From Mixta calida (GTDB lineage: Bacteria; Pseudomonadota; Gammaproteobacteria; Enterobacterales; Enterobacteriaceae): a stretch of DNA of 64,000 bases. Below are positions 1-9,390 of the stretch, one piece after another (positions within the stretch are counted from its first letter, which is position 1; each line of letters starts with the position of its first letter). Both the position numbers and the translations under genes were made by a program. The notes under the pieces were generated by a model. That model did no database searches and had not been told where the DNA came from. It saw only the letters and a program-made list of their open reading frames with translations. The stretch is from the NCBI RefSeq assembly GCF_002953215.1, contig NZ_CP026378.1, positions 1,408,540-1,472,539 on the forward strand, read 5' to 3'.

Positions 1-93
1 GGTCAGGCTGAGCGAAATGGGCGCGGTGGCTAAAGCGGCTTGCAGTGCGACTTGCACCAGCGGATGATCATCAATCAGTAACAGATGGGCCAT
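1..93 (-). CDS. Response regulator, N-terminal fragment (cut by window edge)
   Basis: The first 31 codons of a gene that runs leftwards out of the window. The translation begins MAHLLLIDDHPLV, the usual start of a receiver domain: a hydrophobic beta strand followed by the acidic pair DD that helps bind magnesium. The 'DDHPL' form is typical of NarL/LuxR-type regulators of two-component systems. The phospho-acceptor Asp and the output domain lie outside the window, so the regulon cannot be told. The ATG is at 91-93 on the minus strand. Confidence 0.7.
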   Translation of the reverse strand, partial: MAHLLLIDDHPLVQVALQAALATAPISLSLT

Positions 94-220
94 ATCTTTG
101 CTTCATTATTAACAGGAAGTTCAGAATAGCGGAAAAGCCTGTGGAAGCAATCATTAAGCAAAGAAGTTAAAGCGGAAGAAGTAATGATGAAAATAATATC
201 GCGCCGAAACGGGTCTGCAT

Positions 221-254
221 AAAATAAAAGAGAGCCGCAGCTCTCTTTTATTTT
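221..254 (-). terminator. Terminator downstream of ybgS
   Basis: A perfect inverted repeat: 15-base arms at 221-235 and 240-254 around a 4-base loop, with A-rich and T-rich outer ends. It lies 26 bases past the ybgS stop codon and can work in both directions, separating ybgS from the response regulator gene. Confidence 0.85.
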
Positions 255-280
255 CTCAGACGCAATAGCGCATAACGCAA

Positions 281-643
281 TTATTGCGTAGTGCCGTCGG
301 TTTTACGATCGACCTCGCCGCCGCCCTGCTGGGTCTGAACTTTCTCATTTACGTTCGGGCATTTGCCATCTTTACACTGGGCGTTTTGATCCATTTCATC
401 AGCGCTCATGCCATTGCTGCCTGCGGTCGGCGAGCCGCTTGCGCCAGGGGCAGTATTGGTGCTGCCGTTATTAATCTGGCTATTATCAACGTTATTCGGC
501 GGCAAATTTTCTTTTGCGCCCGGCGCTACAGCGCCCGCGTCCGCCGCCTGGTTGGCGGTGCCGTTATTTCCCTGTGCCGCCAGCGCTGCGCCGCTGCCCA
601 GTGTCATTGCTGCTGTCAGGACTGCAATTGCAAACTTATTCAT
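281..643 (-). CDS. ybgS: YbgS-like small secreted protein
   Basis: A 120-residue protein with a signal peptide (positive N-terminus, hydrophobic stretch, cleavage near ALAAQ at residues 21-24). The rest is polar and rich in Asn, Gly and Ala, so probably mostly disordered. The pattern matches E. coli YbgS: 'AADAGAVAPGAKEN', 'PPNNVDN', a Cys pair in QCKDGKCP, and the C-terminus KTDGTTQ. E. coli ybgS also lies next to aroG, which supports orthology. The function is unknown and the location is presumably periplasmic. The gene has its own terminator and is transcribed away from aroG. Confidence 0.85.
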   Translation of the reverse strand: MNKFAIAVLTAAMTLGSGAALAAQGNNGTANQAADAGAVAPGAKENLPPNNVDNSQINNGSTNTAPGASGSPTAGSNGMSADEMDQNAQCKDGKCPNVNEKVQTQQGGGEVDRKTDGTTQ

Positions 644-938
644 AATTATGCTCCCGTTAATTATTATTGGTAGCTGCTGCCGAAACCCAATAGAACTTTA
701 GAAGCCGTCTTTTTATGTGGGCGAGATAATATCTCGCCGGGACAACTTCTGACGAAAACTTGTGGTGCAAATAATAAATTTTCAAGAACTAACGATTAAA
801 AGTGTAGTAAGGAACCAAAGAAACGCAAATCGCGCAGGCGTAGCGACAACGGAAAGTCGATTTACAGCGCGGTATTGAAGGGATAAATTGTTCAGGTGGT
901 GCCCGCTGCGCCCGAAAAAAATATTAAATGGATAGCTT

Positions 939-1991
939 ATGAATTACCAGAATGATGATTTAAGAATCAAAGAGATAAAAGAACTTTTACCGCCGGTCGC
1001 CCTCCTGGAAAAATTTCCGGCGACTGAAAAAGCCGCCGCTACCGTCGCCGCTTCGCGTCAGGCGATCCACAAAATTCTGAAAAATGAAGATGACCGCCTG
1101 CTGGTGATCATCGGCCCCTGTTCGATTCACGACGTCGATGCAGCCAAAGAGTACGCGTCGCGTCTGCTAAGCGTGCGCGAAGCGCTGAGCGGCGAGCTGG
1201 AAATCGTTATGCGCGTCTATTTTGAGAAGCCGCGTACTACGGTGGGCTGGAAAGGGCTGATTAACGATCCTCAGATGGACGGCAGTTTCCAGATTAACGA
1301 CGGCCTGCGTATAGCGCGTAAGCTGCTGCTGGAAATCAACGATACCGGTTTGCCTGCGGCGGGCGAATTCCTCGATATGATCACGCCCCAGTATGTGGCT
1401 GACCTGATGAGCTGGGGCGCCATCGGCGCGCGCACTACCGAATCGCAGGTGCACCGTGAGCTGGCTTCCGGCCTCTCCTGTCCGGTCGGGTTTAAGAACG
1501 GCACCGACGGCACAATTAAAGTGGCTATCGACGCCATTAACGCCGCTGGTTCGCCGCACTGCTTCCTTTCAGTGACCAAATATGGTCATTCCGCTATCGT
1601 TGAAACCAGCGGCAACGGCGACTGCCATATCATTCTGCGTGGCGGAAAAGAGCCAAACTACAGCGCCGAACATGTCCGCGCGGTCAAAGCAGGGCTGGAG
1701 CAAGCGGGTCTGACGCCGCAGGTGATGATCGATTTCAGCCACGCCAACAGCAGCAAGCAGTTCCAGCGTCAGATGGTGGTGGCCGACGACGTCGCGCAGC
1801 AGATTAGCGGCGGCGAGAAGGGCATTATGGGCGTGATGATTGAAAGCCACCTGGTAGAGGGCAATCAGAGTCTGGAAAGCGGCGAGCCGCTGGTCTACGG
1901 CAAAAGCATCACCGACGCCTGCATCGGCTGGGAAGATACGGAAAAGGTACTGCATCAGCTGGCCGCCGCGGTAAAAGCGCGCCGGGGCTGA
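939..1991 (+). CDS. aroG: 3-deoxy-7-phosphoheptulonate synthase (DAHP synthase, AroG type)
   Basis: Catalyses the first step of the shikimate pathway, joining phosphoenolpyruvate and erythrose 4-phosphate into DAHP in the cytoplasm. The length of 350 residues equals E. coli AroG. The metal-binding motif IIGPCSIHD is at residues 57-65 with Cys61; further conserved segments are KPRTTVGWKG, GARTTESQ and SHANSSKQ near residue 270. The AroG rather than AroF or AroH assignment rests on overall similarity and on synteny (ybgS-aroG-gpmA). Phenylalanine feedback is family knowledge and not shown here. I found no clear TyrR box upstream. A strong bidirectional terminator follows. Confidence 0.95.
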   Translation: MNYQNDDLRIKEIKELLPPVALLEKFPATEKAAATVAASRQAIHKILKNEDDRLLVIIGPCSIHDVDAAKEYASRLLSVREALSGELEIVMRVYFEKPRTTVGWKGLINDPQMDGSFQINDGLRIARKLLLEINDTGLPAAGEFLDMITPQYVADLMSWGAIGARTTESQVHRELASGLSCPVGFKNGTDGTIKVAIDAINAAGSPHCFLSVTKYGHSAIVETSGNGDCHIILRGGKEPNYSAEHVRAVKAGLEQAGLTPQVMIDFSHANSSKQFQRQMVVADDVAQQISGGEKGIMGVMIESHLVEGNQSLESGEPLVYGKSITDACIGWEDTEKVLHQLAAAVKARRG

Positions 1992-2023
1992 TTGAGCCGC
2001 GTGCTTAAGCGCCCAGCAGAGCG

Positions 2024-2054
2024 AAAAAAAAACCCGCCGGTCGGCGGGTTTTTT
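2024..2054. terminator. Bidirectional terminator between aroG and gpmA
   Basis: GC-rich arms cccgccg (2033-2039) and cggcggg (2042-2048), flanked by an A-run on the left and a T-run on the right. It serves the convergent aroG and gpmA transcripts. Confidence 0.9.
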
Positions 2055-2066
2055 ATGCAGAACGAA

Positions 2067-2819
2067 TTACTTCGCTTTGCCCTGGTTTGCTACCGCTGCG
2101 GCTTTCGCTGCGATTTCGTCAGCGTCGCCCAGATAGTAGTGTTTGATCGGCTTGAAGTTTTCATCGAACTCATACACCAGCGGTACGCCGGTCGGGATGT
2201 TCAGTTCGAGGATCTCTTCTTCGCTCATGTCGTCCAGGTATTTCACCAGCGCGCGCAGTGAGTTGCCGTGCGCGGCGATGATCACTTTCTCGCCGCTTTT
2301 CAGACGCGGCAGAATGGTTTCATTCCAGTAAGGGATCACGCGTTCGATGGTCAACGCCAGACTTTCAGTGGTCGGCAGCTGCTCGGCGGTCAGTTTCGCA
2401 TAGCGCGGATCGTGGCCCGGGAAGCGCTCGTCGCTGCGGTCCAGTTCCGGCGGGGTAACGGCGAAGCCGCGGCGCCACTGTTTAACCTGCTCGTCGCCGT
2501 ATTTTTCAGCGGTTTCCGCTTTGTTCAGACCCTGCAACGCACCGTAGTGACGCTCGTTCAGACGCCAGGATTTTTCTACCGGCAGCCAGGCCTGATCCAG
2601 TTCGTCGAGAATGTTCCACAGGGTGTGGATCGCGCGCTTCAGCACGGAGGTGTAAGCGAAGTCGAAGGTGAAACCCTCTTTTTTCAGCAGCTGACCTGCT
2701 GCTTTCGCTTCTCCGCGGCCCTTCTCGGACAGGTCAACATCGTACCATCCGGTAAAGCGGTTTTCGTTGTTCCACTGGCTTTCGCCGTGGCGCACCAGAA
2801 CCAGCTTAGTTACAGCCAT
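2067..2819 (-). CDS. gpmA: 2,3-bisphosphoglycerate-dependent phosphoglycerate mutase
   Basis: Interconverts 3- and 2-phosphoglycerate in glycolysis and gluconeogenesis. 250 residues, the usual length. The histidine-phosphatase signature [12 protein letters not shown] begins at residue 6; His11 is the phospho-acceptor. The substrate motif NRFTGW follows, and the second catalytic histidine is in [14 protein letters not shown] near residue 185. The ATG has a good ribosome site (AAGGAG, 7 bases upstream). It is transcribed alone from the promoter described at 2845-2885. Confidence 0.96.
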   Translation of the reverse strand: MAVTKLVLVRHGESQWNNENRFTGWYDVDLSEKGRGEAKAAGQLLKKEGFTFDFAYTSVLKRAIHTLWNILDELDQAWLPVEKSWRLNERHYGALQGLNKAETAEKYGDEQVKQWRRGFAVTPPELDRSDERFPGHDPRYAKLTAEQLPTTESLALTIERVIPYWNETILPRLKSGEKVIIAAHGNSLRALVKYLDDMSEEEILELNIPTGVPLVYEFDENFKPIKHYYLGDADEIAAKAAAVANQGKAK

Positions 2820-2844
2820 AGCTTAACTCCTTTACGCTCGTATG

Positions 2845-2885
2845 ATAATGAAAGCATTATATTGCCGTCGCGCGCGGCTCGGCAA
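2845..2885 (-). promoter_or_regulatory. Probable gpmA promoter with overlapping palindrome
   Basis: Minus-strand elements TTGCCG (2885-2880) and TATAAT (2861-2856), 18 bases apart, lie 37 bases upstream of the gpmA ATG. The palindrome ATAATG-AAAG-CATTAT (2845-2860) overlaps the -10. E. coli gpmA is iron/Fur responsive, and this AT-rich palindrome resembles a Fur site but is one base short in the spacer, so Fur binding is only an inference. Confidence 0.5.
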
Positions 2886-2965
2886 TTGATAGTGCCCTAC
2901 CATAGCGGAATTATTGACACCGCGTAAGTGCTGAACCGACGCGGTGCGCGTTTTTCAGCCTGATG

Positions 2966-3997
2966 TTATTCCGCCGTTAACGTATAGCGGGTAACGCTGT
3001 GATACGTTTCGCCGGGTTGTAACCAACAGCTGGGCTGAGGCCATTCGGGATGGTTCGGCGAGTCGGGCAGAAACTCGCTTTCCAGCGCGATGCCCTGAAA
3101 AGCAGTATAGCTGCCCCGATCGCGCGCGGGCGTCCCTTCCAGATAATTGCCGCTGTAAAACTGTAACGCCGGCGCGGAGGTATGCACCGTCAGCTTCAGC
3201 TTGCTGTCCGAAGACCAGAGCTGCGCGGCGGGCTGCTGTGCGCCGCGTGGATTAAGCAGGAAAGCGTGGTCGTAACCCTGTACCAGGCGCTGATCCTCAT
3301 CCTGCAGAAAGTCGCGGCTGATGCTTTTCGCGGTACGGAAATCAAAGCCGCTGTTTTCTACCGTCTGCAACGGCGCGCGCGGAATGCCTTCGCTGTCTAC
3401 CGGCAGATAGCTGTCGGCGTCGAGCTGTAGCTGATGCTGACGGGCGTCGCCGTGGTGCGCGTCCAGGTTGAAATAGGCGTGGTTGGTCAGGTTAACCGGG
3501 CAGGGCCGATCGACCTGCGCCTCCCAGTTAATCGTCAGGCAGTTGTTATCGTCGAGACGATATTCGACCTGTGCGATAAGGTTGCCCGGATAGCCCTGAT
3601 CGCCGTCCGGCGAGTCGATGCGGTAGAGTACGCTGTTCTCGCTCTGGCTGACAATCTGCCAGCGACGGCGATCGAACCCTTCCGGCCCGCCGTGCAGCTG
3701 ATGCGGCCCCTGGTTCGCCGTCAGCGCGATATTGGCCTCGCTGAGCCGCGCGTTGGCGATGCGGTTGGCGTAACGACCCACGGTGGCGCCCAGATAGGCG
3801 GTTTGATTAAGATAATCCGCTGGCGTGGCGCAGCCCAACAGCGCTTCGCGCACTGTGCCGTCTTTCATCGGCACGCGCGCCGACAGCCAGGTGGCGCCCC
3901 AGTCCATAAAGGTGGCGACCATCCCGTGCTGGTTGCGCAGCACGGTGATGCGCCACGGCTGGCCGTCTGGCGCCAGCGACGTAGCCTGATTTAGCAT
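2966..3997 (-). CDS. galM: Galactose mutarotase (aldose 1-epimerase)
   Basis: Converts beta- to alpha-D-galactose ahead of galactokinase. 343 residues, about the family length. Visible motifs are [12 protein letters not shown] (near residue 77), the catalytic His segment [10 protein letters not shown] (near 165-174) and the Glu segment [14 protein letters not shown] (near 305). It is the last gene of galTKM and overlaps the galK end by 7 bases, which indicates translational coupling. Confidence 0.95.
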   Translation of the reverse strand: MLNQATSLAPDGQPWRITVLRNQHGMVATFMDWGATWLSARVPMKDGTVREALLGCATPADYLNQTAYLGATVGRYANRIANARLSEANIALTANQGPHQLHGGPEGFDRRRWQIVSQSENSVLYRIDSPDGDQGYPGNLIAQVEYRLDDNNCLTINWEAQVDRPCPVNLTNHAYFNLDAHHGDARQHQLQLDADSYLPVDSEGIPRAPLQTVENSGFDFRTAKSISRDFLQDEDQRLVQGYDHAFLLNPRGAQQPAAQLWSSDSKLKLTVHTSAPALQFYSGNYLEGTPARDRGSYTAFQGIALESEFLPDSPNHPEWPQPSCWLQPGETYHSVTRYTLTAE

Positions 3998-5139
3998 TGT
4001 CCCGCTCCTTCCGATGCGGTGCAGACGTAGAAGGTCTCTTTGATGCCGGTCGCGGCCTCGTACTGGCTGGCGACCGCCGCTTTCACCGGCTCCACCAGAT
4101 CGAACGGCATCAGCGCCACCACGCAGCCGCCGAAGCCGCCGCCGGTCATGCGCACGCCGCCTTTATCGCCGATGGTCGCCTTGACGATCTCCACCAGCTT
4201 GTCGACCGGCGGCACGGTGATTTCAAAATCGTCGCGCATTGACGCGTGCGATTCCGCCATCAGCTCGCCCATGCGCTTCAGATCGCCTTTGCTCAGCGCT
4301 TCCGCCGCTTCCAGCGTGCGCGCATTTTCGGTCAACACATGGCGGACGCGTTTGGCGACCTGCGGATCCAGCTCATGCTCAACCGCGCGGAACTGTTCGA
4401 TATCGACATCGCGCAGCGCCGGCTGGCTGAAGAAGCGCGCGCCGGTCTCGCACTGTTCGCGGCGGGTGTTGTATTCGCTGCCGACCAGGCTGCGGCGGAA
4501 GTTGGTATTGATGATCACGACCGCTACCTCTTTCGGCATCGGCACTGCGCGCGTGCCGAGCGTGCGGCAGTCGAGCAGCATGGCGTGATCTTTCTTGCCC
4601 AGCGCGGAGATCAGCTGATCCATAATGCCGCAGTTGCAGCCGACAAACTGGTTTTCCGCTTCCTGACCGTTAACGGCGATGTCGGCGCCGTCCAGCGGCA
4701 GATGATAAAGCTGTTGCAAAACGGTGCCGACCGCCACTTCCAGCGAGGCTGAGGAGCTGAGGCCGGCGCCCTGCGGCACGTTGCCGCTGATCACCATATC
4801 CACGCCGTTAAATTCGCCGCTGCGCTGCTGCAGATGTTTCACCACGCCGCGCACATAGTTAGCCCACATCGGCTCTTCGATGCGCATAATCGGCTCGTCC
4901 AGCGAGAAGCTGTCCTGCTCGCTGTCGTAGTCGGCGGCGATCACGCGCACCTGACGATCGTCGCGTTTCGCGCAGCTGATCACCGTCTGGTAATCGATGG
5001 CGCACGGCAGCACGAAGCCGTCGTTATAGTCGGTGTGTTCGCCGATCAGGTTGACGCGGCCCGGCGCCTGAATAGTGTGGGTCGGCTGGTAGCCAAACTG
5101 CTGCCGGAAAATCTGTTGGGTGGTTTCTTTTAAGCTCAT
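3991..5139 (-). CDS. galK: Galactokinase
   Basis: Phosphorylates alpha-D-galactose to galactose 1-phosphate with ATP. 382 residues, like E. coli GalK. GHMP-kinase features: the sugar-binding signature [16 protein letters not shown] (residues 27-42), the phosphate loop [13 protein letters not shown] (near 124-136), and the C-terminal [10 protein letters not shown] motif near 330. Its ATG overlaps the galT stop as ATGA, so the two are coupled. Confidence 0.97.
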   Translation of the reverse strand: MSLKETTQQIFRQQFGYQPTHTIQAPGRVNLIGEHTDYNDGFVLPCAIDYQTVISCAKRDDRQVRVIAADYDSEQDSFSLDEPIMRIEEPMWANYVRGVVKHLQQRSGEFNGVDMVISGNVPQGAGLSSSASLEVAVGTVLQQLYHLPLDGADIAVNGQEAENQFVGCNCGIMDQLISALGKKDHAMLLDCRTLGTRAVPMPKEVAVVIINTNFRRSLVGSEYNTRREQCETGARFFSQPALRDVDIEQFRAVEHELDPQVAKRVRHVLTENARTLEAAEALSKGDLKRMGELMAESHASMRDDFEITVPPVDKLVEIVKATIGDKGGVRMTGGGFGGCVVALMPFDLVEPVKAAVASQYEAATGIKETFYVCTASEGAGQC

Positions 5140-6188
5140 GCTGAATCTCCCGTCTGGCGGAAATGAATATCGCTGACGGAACGCAGACGTTCCGCCGCCT
5201 GTTCCGCGGTTAAATCGCGCTGGGTTTCCGCCAGCATTTCGTAACCCACCATAAATTTGCGCACCGTGGCTGAACGTAGCAGCGGCGGGTAAAAGTGAGC
5301 GTGAAGTTGCCAGTGGTCATTCTCTTCGCCGTTGAACGGCGCGCCATGCCAGCCCATAGAGTAGGGGAAGGAGCACTGGAACAGGTTATCGTAGCGGCTG
5401 GTCAACTTTTTCAACGCCAGCGCCAGATCGCTGCGCTGCGCTTCGGTCAGATCCACCAGGCGTTTGATGTGTGTTTTCGGCAGCAGCAGGGTTTCAAACG
5501 GCCAGGCCGCCCACCAGGGCACTACCGCCAGCCAGTGTTCGGTTTCAACCACGGTACGGCTGCCGTCGTTCAGCTCGCGCGCCATGTAATCGACCAGCAT
5601 CGGCGAGCCCTGTTTGGCGAAATAGTCGCGCTGATGAAGATCTTCGCGCTGCGCCTCATTCGGTAAAAAGCTGTTGGCCCAGACCTGCCCATGCGGATGC
5701 GGGTTAGAGCAACCCATCGCGGCGCCCTTGTTTTCAAACACCTGCACCCAGGGATAGCGCTGGCCTAAATCGGCGGTTTGCTGCTGCCAGGTGGCGACCA
5801 CCTCTTCCAGCGCCGCGAGGCTTAGCTCCGGCAGCGTTTTGCTGTGATCCGGCGAAAAGCAGATCACCCGGCTGGTGCCGCGCGCGCTTTCGCAGCGCAT
5901 CAGCAGATCGTCGCTTTGCGGCGCTTCCGGCGTATCGGTCATCAGCGCGGCGAAATCGTTAGTAAACACGTACGTACCGGTATAGTCAGGGTTTTTATCG
6001 CCGGTTACGCGCGTGTTGCCCGCGCACAGAAAGCAGTCCGGGTCGTGTTTGGGAAGCTGCTCCAGGGCGGGTGACTCCTGCGCGCCCTGCCACGGACGCT
6101 TGGCGCGATGCGGAGAAACCAGTACCCACTGATCGGCCAGCGGGTTGTAACGGCGATGCGGATGATCGACCGGATTGAATTTTTCCAT
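5136..6188 (-). CDS. galT: Galactose-1-phosphate uridylyltransferase
   Basis: Transfers UMP from UDP-glucose to galactose 1-phosphate. 350 residues. Zinc ligands match E. coli: Cys52 and Cys55 in DCFLCAGN and His115 in SPDHSK. The active site is NPHPHGQVW with nucleophile His166. Here it is the first gene of the operon; the galE that heads the E. coli galETKM operon is absent, and the next gene upstream is modF. The ribosome site AGGA lies a few bases before the ATG. Confidence 0.97.
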   Translation of the reverse strand: MEKFNPVDHPHRRYNPLADQWVLVSPHRAKRPWQGAQESPALEQLPKHDPDCFLCAGNTRVTGDKNPDYTGTYVFTNDFAALMTDTPEAPQSDDLLMRCESARGTSRVICFSPDHSKTLPELSLAALEEVVATWQQQTADLGQRYPWVQVFENKGAAMGCSNPHPHGQVWANSFLPNEAQREDLHQRDYFAKQGSPMLVDYMARELNDGSRTVVETEHWLAVVPWWAAWPFETLLLPKTHIKRLVDLTEAQRSDLALALKKLTSRYDNLFQCSFPYSMGWHGAPFNGEENDHWQLHAHFYPPLLRSATVRKFMVGYEMLAETQRDLTAEQAAERLRSVSDIHFRQTGDSA

Positions 6189-6276
6189 GTTCTGTCCTGA
6201 TTGCTGACTTAAGCGGTAATCGCAGAGTAAAAAATAGCACAGTGTAAAAAAGGAAAGCGTGATCCAGTCTGGATAA

Positions 6277-6292
6277 ATGGAATCGTTTACAC
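6277..6292 (-). promoter_or_regulatory. GalR/GalS operator, resembles E. coli gal OE
   Basis: Minus strand reads GTGTAAACGATTCCAT, one end base different from the E. coli external operator GTGTAAACGATTCCAC as I remember it. It fits the consensus GTGNAANCGNTTNCAC closely. Its centre is 96 bases upstream of the galT ATG. Confidence 0.8.
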
Positions 6293-6364
6293 AAGCTGAA
6301 AATTCTGACTTGTCAGTAATAATAGCACCTGGAGAGCAGGGCTAAGTAGATCGAGGCTTAAATT

Positions 6365-6380
6365 ATGGTAACGGTTACAT
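6365..6380 (+). promoter_or_regulatory. GalR/GalS operator, resembles E. coli gal OI
   Basis: ATGGTAACGGTTACAT is very close to the E. coli internal operator GTGGTAGCGGTTACAT (from memory). Its centre is 88 bases further upstream than the OE-like site. In E. coli OI lies inside galE, downstream of the promoter; here both sites lie upstream of galT. Confidence 0.7.
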
Positions 6381-6585
6381 GCTGCGTCAGTCTGTTTTAC
6401 CGCAGTGATGACGTCATTCCCAAATCCGCTGGCGGGTAGAAAGCGTGAAGGGAGACGATAAGAAGAGGCGTTGCGTTGAACAACGCGCCGCAGCGCAAAG
6501 AGCTGACGATGCAACCTCACGGGTAGCCCAGCTCATGCGGACGACATAACAGGACGTAGAGACCCGGCGTCGCCGGGTCGGGAGA

Positions 6586-8055
6586 TTATTTCAGCGTTTC
6601 TGTGGGATAGACATAATGGTTGCCCTGCGGCACAAAACTCAGACGATGGGTAATGCACTGCGGCGCATCTTCCGCATGGTGGGAAACGAACAGCAGCTGC
6701 GTTTGTCCTTCCGCAATCAGTACATCCACAAAGCGACGCACCAGCTGCCGGTTGAGGGGATCGAGTCCCTGCAACGGCTCATCCAGAATCAGCAGCGTGG
6801 GATGTTTTACCAGCGCGCGGGCGATAAGCACCAGCCGCTGTTGTCCCCAGGAGAGACTGTGAAACGGCGCATCGGCTTGCGCCTGCATGCCTAACAGCGC
6901 CAGCCAGCCGTTTGCCAGGGTGCGCTGACGGTCGGAAACCGCCTGATAAAGTCCGATTGAGTCAAAATAGCCGGAGAGGATCACGTTACGCACGCTAATC
7001 GCCACGCGGTAATCAAGATGCAGGCTGCTGCTGACGTAGCCGATATGCTGTTTAATCTCCCAGATGGTCTCGCCGCTGCCGCGCCGCCGCCCAAACAGCG
7101 TCAGATCGTTGCTGTACCCCTGCGGATGATCGCCGGTCACCAGGCTCAGGAGCGTCGATTTGCCCGCGCCGTTCGGCCCGATAATCTGCCAGTGTTGGCC
7201 CGGCAGCACTTCCCAGTTCAGGCCGTGCAGCACCGGTTTGTCGTTGTAGCTGACCACGCCATTTTTCAGCACGATGCGCGGCGCGTCGGGCGGCAGCTGC
7301 GGCAGCTGGTCGGGATTGTCCGCTTCCGGCAGCGCCATGCCGTCCAGACGTTCGCTGTGCGCCAGCTGCGCGACCAGCGCTTCCGCCAGCACCGTCGCGC
7401 GATCGCCGATATGGGTCAGATGGCACTCCGCCAGCACGCCGACGCGATCCACAAACGATGGAATATCGTCGAAGCGGTTCAGCACCAGCGCCAGGGTATA
7501 GCCCTGCTGATGCAGTCTCTCCAGCAGCGCCGCCAGGCTGGCGCGCGACGCGACGTCAAGCCCGTCGAACGGCTCGTCCAGCACCAGCAGGTCGGGCTGC
7601 GCCATCAGCGCCTGACAGAGCAGCGTTTTGCGCGTTTCGCCGGTAGAGAGATACTTAAAGCGGCGCTCAAGCAGATATTCGATGCCAAACAGCCGCGCCA
7701 GCTCGCGGCAGCGCGCGGCATCTTTCACCTCGTCCTGAATCATCTCTGCCGCGGTGCGGCCGGTGTCGTCTTCGCCTTCGCTGAGCAGATCGGTGTTGTT
7801 ACGCTGCCATTCCTCTTCCACCAGCTTTTGCAGCTTCTCCAGCGACAGCAGCGTCGGCCGTTTGAAGTCACTGTGAAAGGCGCCCTGCAACGGCGGTAGC
7901 TCGCCCGTCAGCGCCTTCGCCAGCGAGGATTTACCGCTGCCGTTGGCGCCGACGAAGGCCCAGCTTTCGCCGCCGCGCAACGTTAAATCGTTGAGGGTTA
8001 ATATTCGGGTATCGCTAAGACGAAACGTGCCTTGCGAAATTTGCAATGTAGCCAT
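6586..8055 (-). CDS. modF: ModF: tandem ATP-binding cassette protein of the molybdate locus
   Basis: 489 residues with two ABC ATPase domains in one chain and no membrane segment. Domain 1: Walker A GANGSGKSS (near 37), degenerate signature LSTGETRK, Walker B LLVLDEPFDGLD. Domain 2: Walker A GPNGAGKST (near 293), signature LSWGQQRL, Walker B LLILDEPLQGLD. This is the layout of E. coli ModF, whose exact role is unclear (formerly linked to photorepair). It is downstream of modE in the same direction with a 77-base gap, so probably cotranscribed. Confidence 0.95.
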   Translation of the reverse strand: MATLQISQGTFRLSDTRILTLNDLTLRGGESWAFVGANGSGKSSLAKALTGELPPLQGAFHSDFKRPTLLSLEKLQKLVEEEWQRNNTDLLSEGEDDTGRTAAEMIQDEVKDAARCRELARLFGIEYLLERRFKYLSTGETRKTLLCQALMAQPDLLVLDEPFDGLDVASRASLAALLERLHQQGYTLALVLNRFDDIPSFVDRVGVLAECHLTHIGDRATVLAEALVAQLAHSERLDGMALPEADNPDQLPQLPPDAPRIVLKNGVVSYNDKPVLHGLNWEVLPGQHWQIIGPNGAGKSTLLSLVTGDHPQGYSNDLTLFGRRRGSGETIWEIKQHIGYVSSSLHLDYRVAISVRNVILSGYFDSIGLYQAVSDRQRTLANGWLALLGMQAQADAPFHSLSWGQQRLVLIARALVKHPTLLILDEPLQGLDPLNRQLVRRFVDVLIAEGQTQLLFVSHHAEDAPQCITHRLSFVPQGNHYVYPTETLK

Positions 8056-8132
8056 TTTTTATTCCGTTTTTTGCAGCGTAAGCTTCTGTTTTTAGCGACT
8101 GGCCGCAGGCATGTCAAACGGTGACCACAGAT

Positions 8133-8915
8133 TCAGAGCAGCGTCGCGATAATCACCCGATCGGCGTTAAAATGTGCTATCACTGCCGCGCCAGGCTGCA
8201 GATTTTGCTGTTCAACCTGCTGATTGCTCAGCGTAGCGCACAGCGTCTCGCCGCTGCCTAGCCTCATCAGCACTTCGCTTTGCTGTTCGCCGCGCTCAAT
8301 AGCGCTGATGGCGCAGGGCAGCTGGTTATCGGCGTTAGAGGGTTCGCGGCTGACGTCGATCCACGGCGCCTTAATCAGTAACAGCACCTCTTTGCCGGCG
8401 CTAAGCTGCAACCGATCGGCGCTCTGGCGCGTCAACGCCGCCTTCAGGCGCGTTTGTCCATCGGCAAGCAGTACGTCGACATGCTGCTGCACCCGTTCCG
8501 CGTCGCGGTGGACAAGCGTGCCGAACAGCTGGTTGCGGGCGCTGGTCTGTAGAGAAAAACGGGCGATGGCCGCCAGCAGGCTGTCGAGCGGCAGCTGGTC
8601 ATCCTGCAGCACGTCAAACGCCTTTTGCTGAATCTGTTCCAGCAGGCGAAACAGTTCGATCAGCCGTTCGCCGTAGCGGGTCAGCTGCGCGCCGCCGCCG
8701 CCTTTGCCGCCGGTAGCACGTTCCACCAGCGTGCGTTCCGCCAGCTGGTTCATCTCGTTGATCGCGTCCCATGCGCTTTTGTAACTGATGCCCGCCAGCT
8801 TTGCGCCCTGGCTGATAGAGCCGGTCTGTTTAATCTGCTGTAACAAGGCAATGCGGCGCGGATCGGCGAACAGCTTCTGCTGGAGTCGAATAATAAGGGA
8901 GATGTCAGCCTGCAT
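8133..8915 (-). CDS. modE: ModE, molybdate-responsive transcription regulator
   Basis: 260 residues. N-terminal winged-helix DNA-binding domain (LFADPRRIALL, then GSISQGAKLAGISYKSAWDAINEMN near residues 32-56), followed by two MOP-type molybdate-binding repeats (SARNQLFGTLV... and the C-terminal LNVIIATLL-like end). I start at the ATG giving MQADISLI, which matches E. coli ModE and has GAGG 8 bases upstream, rather than the longer frame that adds 19 unconserved residues. It represses modABC when molybdate is bound; a candidate site precedes modA. Confidence 0.95.
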   Translation of the reverse strand: MQADISLIIRLQQKLFADPRRIALLQQIKQTGSISQGAKLAGISYKSAWDAINEMNQLAERTLVERATGGKGGGGAQLTRYGERLIELFRLLEQIQQKAFDVLQDDQLPLDSLLAAIARFSLQTSARNQLFGTLVHRDAERVQQHVDVLLADGQTRLKAALTRQSADRLQLSAGKEVLLLIKAPWIDVSREPSNADNQLPCAISAIERGEQQSEVLMRLGSGETLCATLSNQQVEQQNLQPGAAVIAHFNADRVIIATLL

Positions 8916-9085
8916 GCTAAGCCTCATAAAGTGGTTTGATTTAATTGTAAAAGAGGCGACGAGGGGTGTCACGGCGTTAAGCCCGCGTCAGCGGCGCTTC
9001 AGGAAAAGTAAAGCGCACAAAAGGACAGTGCGTTTTTTATCATGCTGGTTAAAATGATCTTTTTACCGTAATAAACGAGGCAACT

Positions 9086-9241
9086 ATGCTGGAGTTATTA
9101 AAAAGCCTTGCTGTCGCTGTGATCATGGTGCCGATCGTGATGGCCATTATCCTTGGCCTGATTTACGGCCTGGGCGAAGTCTTCAACGTGATTTCTAAAT
9201 TCGGTCACCGCAACGACCGCACGGCGAAGCCGCGTCAGTAA
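9086..9241 (+). CDS. acrZ: AcrZ, small membrane partner of the AcrB multidrug pump
   Basis: A 51-residue protein: [20 protein letters not shown], then a Gly/Leu-rich helix and a charged tail. The first 33 residues are nearly identical to E. coli AcrZ (49 residues), and the place between modE and modA is the same. One transmembrane helix covers residues 8-31. In E. coli AcrZ binds AcrB and improves export of some drugs. A ribosome site (ACGAGG) is 8 bases upstream and a terminator follows. Confidence 0.95.
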   Translation: MLELLKSLAVAVIMVPIVMAIILGLIYGLGEVFNVISKFGHRNDRTAKPRQ

Positions 9242-9265
9242 GCGCGCCGCATTCAGCTTTCTCTT

Positions 9266-9294
9266 AACAGGGTCGACATCGCGTCGACCCTGTT
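9266..9294 (+). terminator. Terminator after acrZ
   Basis: 12-base arms aacagggtcgac (9266-9277) and gtcgaccctgtt (9283-9294) with a 5-base loop, followed by gctttt. It insulates acrZ from the modABC promoter. Confidence 0.8.
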
Positions 9295-9349
9295 GCTTTT
9301 CATTCGCCTGATTTCCTTTTGATCAAACGTATGACAGCGTTCGCCGTCT

Positions 9350-9373
9350 CGTTATAGTATGCATTACATAACG
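9350..9373 (+). promoter_or_regulatory. Probable ModE operator / modA promoter
   Basis: Inverted repeat CGTTAT (9350-9355) and ATAACG (9368-9373) 12 bases apart, 18 bases before the modA ATG. This fits the ModE recognition pattern (CGTTAT-type half sites). TATAGT (9353-9358) within it could be the -10, so bound ModE would block RNA polymerase. Confidence 0.7.
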
Positions 9374-9390
9374 TAACCCGGAGAAATGCT

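Larger units (their letters stand above)
6189..6585. other. Intergenic region upstream of galTKM holding the gal control region
   Basis: A 397-base stretch without a gene between galT and modF (both on the minus strand). It holds two GalR/GalS-type operators (separate entries), a possible extended -10 (TGTGCTATTTT, minus strand, around 6230-6238) and, just past modF, a perfect 9-bp inverted repeat (6561-6579) without a clear U-run. The galE coding sequence is not detectable here. Confidence 0.7.

Noticed and set aside
644..938. TyrR box upstream of aroG
   Set aside because: I looked for TGTAAA-N6-TTTACA; only a single TTTACA half is present without a partner at the right distance.
9300..9349. 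Second terminator or small RNA between acrZ and modA
   Set aside because: Only the acrZ terminator and the ModE-type site are supported; nothing else has structure.
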